Shown here piece by piece: positions 53,356-57,068 of a DNA stretch of 57,068 nt. This DNA is from Granulicoccus phenolivorans DSM 17626 = NBRC 107789 = JCM 15570 (GTDB lineage Bacteria; Actinomycetota; Actinomycetes; Propionibacteriales; Propionibacteriaceae): contig NZ_AUHH01000028.1 of assembly GCF_000423085.1 (NCBI RefSeq), positions 1 to 57,068 on the forward strand, written 5' to 3'. How positions within the stretch are numbered: the stretch's first letter is position 1; each line of letters starts with the position of its first letter. Both the position numbers and the translations under genes were made by a program. The notes below the pieces were generated by a model. The model searched no databases, had not been told where the DNA came from, and saw nothing but the letters and a program-made list of their open reading frames with translations.

Positions 53356-54351
53356 ATGGCAAATATTCACAAGTCCATCGTTGAGCTGGTCGGCAACACC
53401 CCGTTGGTCGAGCTGACCAACTACCAGGCCGATCACGGGCTCAAGGCGCACATCATCGGCAAGCTGGAGTACCTCAATCCGACCGGCAGCGTGAAGGACC
53501 GTCTCGCGGTCGCGCTGATCGAGGAGGCGCTGGCCAACGGCACGATCCAGGAGGGCAGCACCCTCATCGACGTCACCAGCGGCAACACCGGCATCTCGCT
53601 GGCCGCGCTCGGGCACGCCCAGCGGCTGAAGTTCATCCCCTACCTCGAGCCGGGGACCACCGAGGAGCGAACCAAGATCTACAAGGGCTACGGCCTGGAG
53701 GTCCGCTCCTTCCATGACATCGCCGAGGTGGCCGACTTCGAGGAGAAGGGCCTGGTCCTCGACGATCTGATCGCCGGTATCCAGCGCATCGCCGACGAGA
53801 ACGGCTACTACTACACCGGCCAGACCGTCCGCGAGTCGAATCAGCAGTACCACTACAAGACCACCGGTCCGGAGATCTGGCGCGACACCGACGGCAAGGT
53901 CGACTACTTCGTCGCCATGGGCGGCACCGCCGGCACCCTGGTGGGCACCGGACGCTACCTGCGCGAGCAGAACCCCGACGTCAAGATCATCGGCGTCCAG
54001 GGTGCCCCGCAGTCGCGCCCGGAGAGCCCCGACTTCACCGGCAACATCGTCGACGGGACCCTGCCGCTGGGCCGGGTGGATCGCCAGTTCGTCCCCACCC
54101 TGATCATCTCCAACGAGGACAACGGCTTCTCCTTCGACGAGATCATCGACGTCAAGGCCGAGGACGCGTTCCTCACCGCCCAGGCCACCGCCGAGTCCGA
54201 CGGCCTGTTCCTGGGCACCTCCGCCGCGGCGGCCCTGACCGCCGCGATCGAGATCGCCAAGCGGCCGGAGGCCGAGGGCAAGAACATCGTGGTGATCTAC
54301 CCCGACAACGGCTACAAGTACCTGTCCACCGACCTGTACAAGCGGGACTGA
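53356..54351 (+). CDS. PLP-dependent cysteine-synthase-family protein
   Basis: 331 residues, 17 bases after the SDR stop. PLP Lys K47 (GSVKDR), substrate loop TSGNTGIS and GGTAGTLVGTG (phosphate loop) are those of CysK/CysM/CBS. The substrates of such enzymes are O-activated serines plus sulfide or other thiols. The loop after the substrate site and GVQGAPQSRPES differ from housekeeping CysK. It may make cysteine, a cysteine analogue or a thioether such as lanthionine (inference). Confidence 0.9.
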   Translation: MANIHKSIVELVGNTPLVELTNYQADHGLKAHIIGKLEYLNPTGSVKDRLAVALIEEALANGTIQEGSTLIDVTSGNTGISLAALGHAQRLKFIPYLEPGTTEERTKIYKGYGLEVRSFHDIAEVADFEEKGLVLDDLIAGIQRIADENGYYYTGQTVRESNQQYHYKTTGPEIWRDTDGKVDYFVAMGGTAGTLVGTGRYLREQNPDVKIIGVQGAPQSRPESPDFTGNIVDGTLPLGRVDRQFVPTLIISNEDNGFSFDEIIDVKAEDAFLTAQATAESDGLFLGTSAAAALTAAIEIAKRPEAEGKNIVVIYPDNGYKYLSTDLYKRD

Positions 54352-54356
54352 GGCTG

Positions 54357-55760
54357 ATGACCAGCAACACTCAGGCCGAGCCCGAGGCCTTCCAGGAGAA
54401 CACCGACCAGGACTACCTCAGCGCCGTCCTCGAGATCGTCAGCTACCTGCGGCACAACGAGGTGGTGACCCCGGAGGGCAAGTACTGGAAGGTCAGCCCC
54501 GAACCGGGCAACGAGTACGAGGGCGACCTGCTGATCAACCGCAAGGGCCTGTACGCGGGCTCCTCGGGGATCGGGCAGTTCTTCCTGCAACTGCATGACG
54601 TCACCGGGGAGGACCAGTACCTCCAAGAGGCGAAGGACGCCGCGGAGTACATCCTCAACACCTATGAGGGGGTCGACTTCTTCACCAAGGTGCTCGAGGG
54701 GGACGCCGGCGGCATCTGGCCGCTGCCGGGCTGGGGGACCAGCGTGTACGTGGGCCCGGCCGGGGAGGCCATCTTCCTGGACCAGTTGTACGACAAGGTC
54801 CCCGATGAGCGATATCGCGCCTTCCTCACCCGGGCCGCCGACGATGCGATCGCCGCGGGCACCGAGGACGAGAAGGGTCTGCACTGGACCGAGCAGTCCG
54901 ACCTGATGGCCGACGGTTCGTATGTGTTCTTCTTCCTGTACGTCTATCGGCGCACCGGCGAGCAGAAGTATCTGGACGCGGCGCTGAAGGTGCTGGCCTT
55001 TGCCGAGACGAAGGCCGTCCGGTCGCCGGTCGGCGGGGTCTACTACAAGAATCTCGACCTCACTCTGGCCGGGTTCGACTCCAGCGACACGGTGTTTCCG
55101 AACTTCACCCACGGCGCGGCGGGTACGGCGTACCTGAACGCGCTGGTGTACGAGGTGACGGGGGAGCAGCAGTACCTCGATCGGGCCAAGGAGGTGGTGA
55201 AGTTCCTCTCCGCGATCGCCCAGGGTGACGAGGACGGGAAGCTGATTCCGTACCTCTACAACCCCGACACCGGCAGCTTCACCGATTTCTTCTACCTGTC
55301 GACCTGTCACGGGCCGGTGGGCACCACGGTGTTGTTCCGCAAGCTGTACGAGCTCACCGGGGACGACGAGTACCGCACCTGGGTCGATCAGTTGTCCCAG
55401 GGGATCCTGCGGACCGGTGCGCCGCTGGTCCATTCGCCGGGGTACTGGAACAGCTTCTGCTTGTGTTGCGGGGCTCCCGGCGTCCTGTCCCATTTCGTGC
55501 AGGCCGGCGAGTTCCTCGAGCAGGACAACTACCTCGGCGAGGCGAAGATCACCGCGGACAAGCTGCTCGGTGACTCCTACCACGACGAGACCGGGCGCCG
55601 TTGGTTCGCCGCCTGGACCCGGAAGAACCCCGGGTTCGTCGAGACCTACACCGGCCTGTACCTGGGCGCGGCCGGGGCCGGCACGTCGCTGCTCTACCTG
55701 TACGCGCATGATCGGGGCATCACGATCACGCCGACGTTGGAGTATCTGTTCCTCAAGTAG
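54357..55760 (+). CDS. LanC-like alpha/alpha-barrel protein
   Basis: 467 residues, 5 bases after the cysteine-synthase-like gene. Repeated helix pairs carry GxxG-type turns: GSSGIG, THGAAGTAY (H252), STCHGPVG (C317), CLCCGAPG (C370, C371) and LGAAGAG. In LanC and LANCL the zinc ligands are Cys, Cys and His; here C317, C370 and C371 line up with them, so His is replaced by Cys. LanC proteins add Cys thiols to dehydroamino acids. No precursor peptide or LanB/LanM dehydratase is visible, so the acceptor is unknown. Confidence 0.88.
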   Translation: MTSNTQAEPEAFQENTDQDYLSAVLEIVSYLRHNEVVTPEGKYWKVSPEPGNEYEGDLLINRKGLYAGSSGIGQFFLQLHDVTGEDQYLQEAKDAAEYILNTYEGVDFFTKVLEGDAGGIWPLPGWGTSVYVGPAGEAIFLDQLYDKVPDERYRAFLTRAADDAIAAGTEDEKGLHWTEQSDLMADGSYVFFFLYVYRRTGEQKYLDAALKVLAFAETKAVRSPVGGVYYKNLDLTLAGFDSSDTVFPNFTHGAAGTAYLNALVYEVTGEQQYLDRAKEVVKFLSAIAQGDEDGKLIPYLYNPDTGSFTDFFYLSTCHGPVGTTVLFRKLYELTGDDEYRTWVDQLSQGILRTGAPLVHSPGYWNSFCLCCGAPGVLSHFVQAGEFLEQDNYLGEAKITADKLLGDSYHDETGRRWFAAWTRKNPGFVETYTGLYLGAAGAGTSLLYLYAHDRGITITPTLEYLFLK

Positions 55761-55778
55761 GGCAAGACCGAACAACAC

Positions 55779-55814
55779 CAAGGAGGGCGTCCGCCGCAGC
55801 GGGCGCCCTCCTTG
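55779..55814 (+). terminator. Terminator hairpin after the LanC operon
   Basis: Outer stem CAAGGAGGGCG/CGCCCTCCTTG (11 bp), one mismatch, inner CCGC/GCGG and loop CGCA's core, followed by TGTCTC. It closes the SDR-CysK-LanC operon. Confidence 0.8.
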
Positions 55815-55846
55815 TGTCTCGGCCGGGATCTCTCCCGGGGCACTCG

Positions 55847-55951
55847 TCGTTCTGGATGTAGCAAACCGGCTGCCGCCGGCCCTCGAAATTTGTTTCCCCT
55901 GGTCAGCGCGATTCGGATTTCGGCGACCGGATTCTGCTACATCCAAAACGA
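55847..55951. repeat. Imperfect inverted repeat, 17-bp arms
   Basis: TCGTTCTGGATGTAGCA (55847-55863) and TGCTACATCCAAAACGA (55935-55951) pair at 16 of 17 positions, with a 71-base interior containing AT-rich sequence. There is no gene inside. It lies between the terminator and the insertion sequence and could be a small non-autonomous element, cruciform or regulatory site. Confidence 0.65.
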
Positions 55952-55963
55952 TGGTCGGCGAGA

Positions 55964-55969
55964 CCTAGC
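55964..55969. repeat. Target-site duplication, left copy
   Basis: CCTAGC directly before the left inverted repeat; identical to 57063-57068. It fits the NCTAGN target of IS481. Confidence 0.9.
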
Positions 55970-57062
55970 TGTACCCGGCCATGAGGTTGGTTACAGGCGG
56001 CTGATCGGGGGCTGGTCTCTGAGTGCGGTGTGGCGTCGTTCAGTGTTGTAGTACTCCAGCCAGGGTGCAAGAGCGGCGGCACGTTCGTTGTTGCTGGTGA
56101 AGACCTGTCGGTAGGCCCACTCGGTCTGCAGGGTGCGGTTGAACCGTTCCACCTTCCCGTTCTGCCAGGGGCAGTGCGGTTTGATGAACAGGTGCCGCGC
56201 CCCGAGCAGGCCGAGCGCTTCGGCGAAGGCGTGGGCGTGGCGGTAGGAGAAGTGGTTATCGGTGATCACCTGCTCGATCCGGGCGATCCCGTAGCCGGCG
56301 AACGCTTCGGCGGCCCGCAGCAGGAACCCTGCGCAGGTGGTGCCTTTCTCGTCGGGCAGGATCTCGGAATAGGCCAGCCGGGAGTGGTCATCGACCATCG
56401 AGTGCACGTAGTCGTACCCGATCCGGGCCCGCTTCTTTGCGGCGGTGGAGCCCATCTGGCGCCCGTGCGCCTTCCAGCCGCCGCCGTCGGGGATCTTGCC
56501 GATCTTCTTGACGTCGACATGGACGAGTTCACCGGGCCGGTCTCGTTCGTAGCGCACCGCGGTCGTCTTGGAGGCCCGGATCACCGTCCCGGTCAACGGG
56601 TCGCACTCGCGGAGATACGGGACGCCGTGGCGGCGCAGGACCCGGGACACGGTCCGGGCCGGGATACCGAGTTCGGGGCCGAGCCAGTCTGGTCCCCGAC
56701 GCTGCTGCCGGCGCAGCGCGAGGATGGCTTCCTCGGTCTCGGCCGGGGTCTGGCGGGGGCAGTGGTGGGGACGGGAGGAGCGGTCGGCCAGGGCGTGCCA
56801 GCCGTAGGTGCGGTAGCGCTTGATCCAGCGGTGTGCACATTGCCGTGACACGCCTTGGGCTTTGGCCGCGTGCGCGACGGCCCAGCCCTGCTGGCAGACA
56901 CGCTGGACCAGCAGTTGCCGGCCTCGCACGTTCAGGCGGGCATTACGGTGGGACATGAAGACCTCCGGACGGTGAACGACTTTGACACTCGCCACCGCAC
57001 CCCGGAGGTCTTCCTACGTCAACAACATCCCGGGAGTGTCACCAACCTCCTGGCCGAGTACA
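55970..57062 (-). mobile_element. Complete IS481-family insertion sequence (1093 bp)
   Basis: Bounded by 26-bp terminal inverted repeats at 55970-55995 and 57037-57062 that match at 23 positions (both start TGTAC.CGGCCA when read inwards), flanked by the 6-bp duplication CCTAGC. It carries one intact transposase on the minus strand whose stop lies inside the left repeat. Length, repeats and target fit IS481. The intact state and perfect duplication point to a recent insertion. Confidence 0.95.
55991..56956 (-). CDS. IS481-family transposase
   Basis: 321 residues from ATG 56956 (GGAGG upstream). An N-terminal helix-turn-helix (AKAQGVSRQCAHRWIKRY) precedes the DDE integrase core: Asp in HVDVKKIGKIP, Asp in ITDNHFSY and Glu in NGKVERFNRTLQ. 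All three are present, so it should be functional. Confidence 0.95.
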   Translation of the reverse strand: MSHRNARLNVRGRQLLVQRVCQQGWAVAHAAKAQGVSRQCAHRWIKRYRTYGWHALADRSSRPHHCPRQTPAETEEAILALRRQQRRGPDWLGPELGIPARTVSRVLRRHGVPYLRECDPLTGTVIRASKTTAVRYERDRPGELVHVDVKKIGKIPDGGGWKAHGRQMGSTAAKKRARIGYDYVHSMVDDHSRLAYSEILPDEKGTTCAGFLLRAAEAFAGYGIARIEQVITDNHFSYRHAHAFAEALGLLGARHLFIKPHCPWQNGKVERFNRTLQTEWAYRQVFTSNNERAAALAPWLEYYNTERRHTALRDQPPISRL

Positions 57063-57068
57063 CCTAGC
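57063..57068. repeat. Target-site duplication, right copy
   Basis: CCTAGC directly after the right inverted repeat and at the last bases of the window; identical to the left copy. Confidence 0.9.

Noticed and set aside
52547-55760. Lanthipeptide biosynthetic gene cluster
   Set aside because: Only a LanC-like gene is present; no precursor, dehydratase, protease or transporter is visible in the window.

Overview
The window is high-GC DNA from an actinobacterium, most likely a Propionibacteriales/Propionibacteriaceae-like organism (inference). The supporting genes are rbpA, a polyprenol-phosphate-mannose synthase (ppm1) next to lnt and fxsA, a MarP-type periplasmic protease, an XRE-fused MurA paralogue and ECF42/YCII. 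Many genes also have a -10 hexamer only 6-7 nt before the start codon, the typical actinobacterial leaderless promoter.

Layout: 1-3.3 kb is accessory or decaying DNA: a cut-off copper chaperone (HMA) gene with a CsoR-type palindrome, an orphan gene of atypical composition, a damaged RHH/Doc toxin-antitoxin locus and tRNA-Pro(GGG). 3.7-10.8 kb holds membrane and exported proteins, including a DUF1269 protein followed by a P-type-ATPase-like protein that has lost the phosphorylated Asp. 10.8-11.6 kb is a non-coding block with repeated TTCCCGCGA motifs. 11.6-18.2 kb carries a GH3 glycosidase, a 2'-5' RNA ligase-like enzyme, the methionine genes metY-metX-metW and an HNH endonuclease behind a strong terminator. 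18.6-26.5 kb has a stand-alone 5'-3' exonuclease, mazEF, lnt-ppm1-fxsA, rbpA, a GDPD, a TIGR02611-type membrane protein and pdxY. 26.6-38.1 kb has HTH-MurA divergent from lpdA, CopD-CtaG fusion plus CopA, and a GAF regulator with aldehyde and alcohol dehydrogenases. 38.2-42.2 kb has membrane proteins, a DUF4333 lipoprotein and zwf.

42.3-44.8 kb is a restriction island. Intact mrr and a zinc-ribbon/coiled-coil/membrane gene sit between two remnants of a type I restriction operon: the start of hsdM fused to the end of hsdS, and the start of hsdR fused to the end of hsdR. All junctions overlap by 1-4 nt, so it reads as a once larger hsdM-hsdS-mrr-Zn ribbon-hsdR operon whose type I part was deleted.

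44.8-52.4 kb has a sugar dehydrogenase-like Tat lipoprotein, AlkB, MarP, a DHA2 exporter with an operator-like palindrome, ECF42 sigma with its YCII partner, an M23-like protein and a DUF1622 protein. 52.5-55.8 kb is a tight three-gene operon: short-chain dehydrogenase, PLP-dependent cysteine-synthase-like enzyme and a LanC-like protein, with no precursor peptide or dehydratase visible. It is a good candidate for an undescribed small pathway. The window ends with a complete IS481-family element (26-bp inverted repeats, CCTAGC target duplication, matching the NCTAGN preference of IS481).

No CRISPR array, rRNA, prophage or replication origin was seen. All assignments rest on reading motifs; no database search was run.
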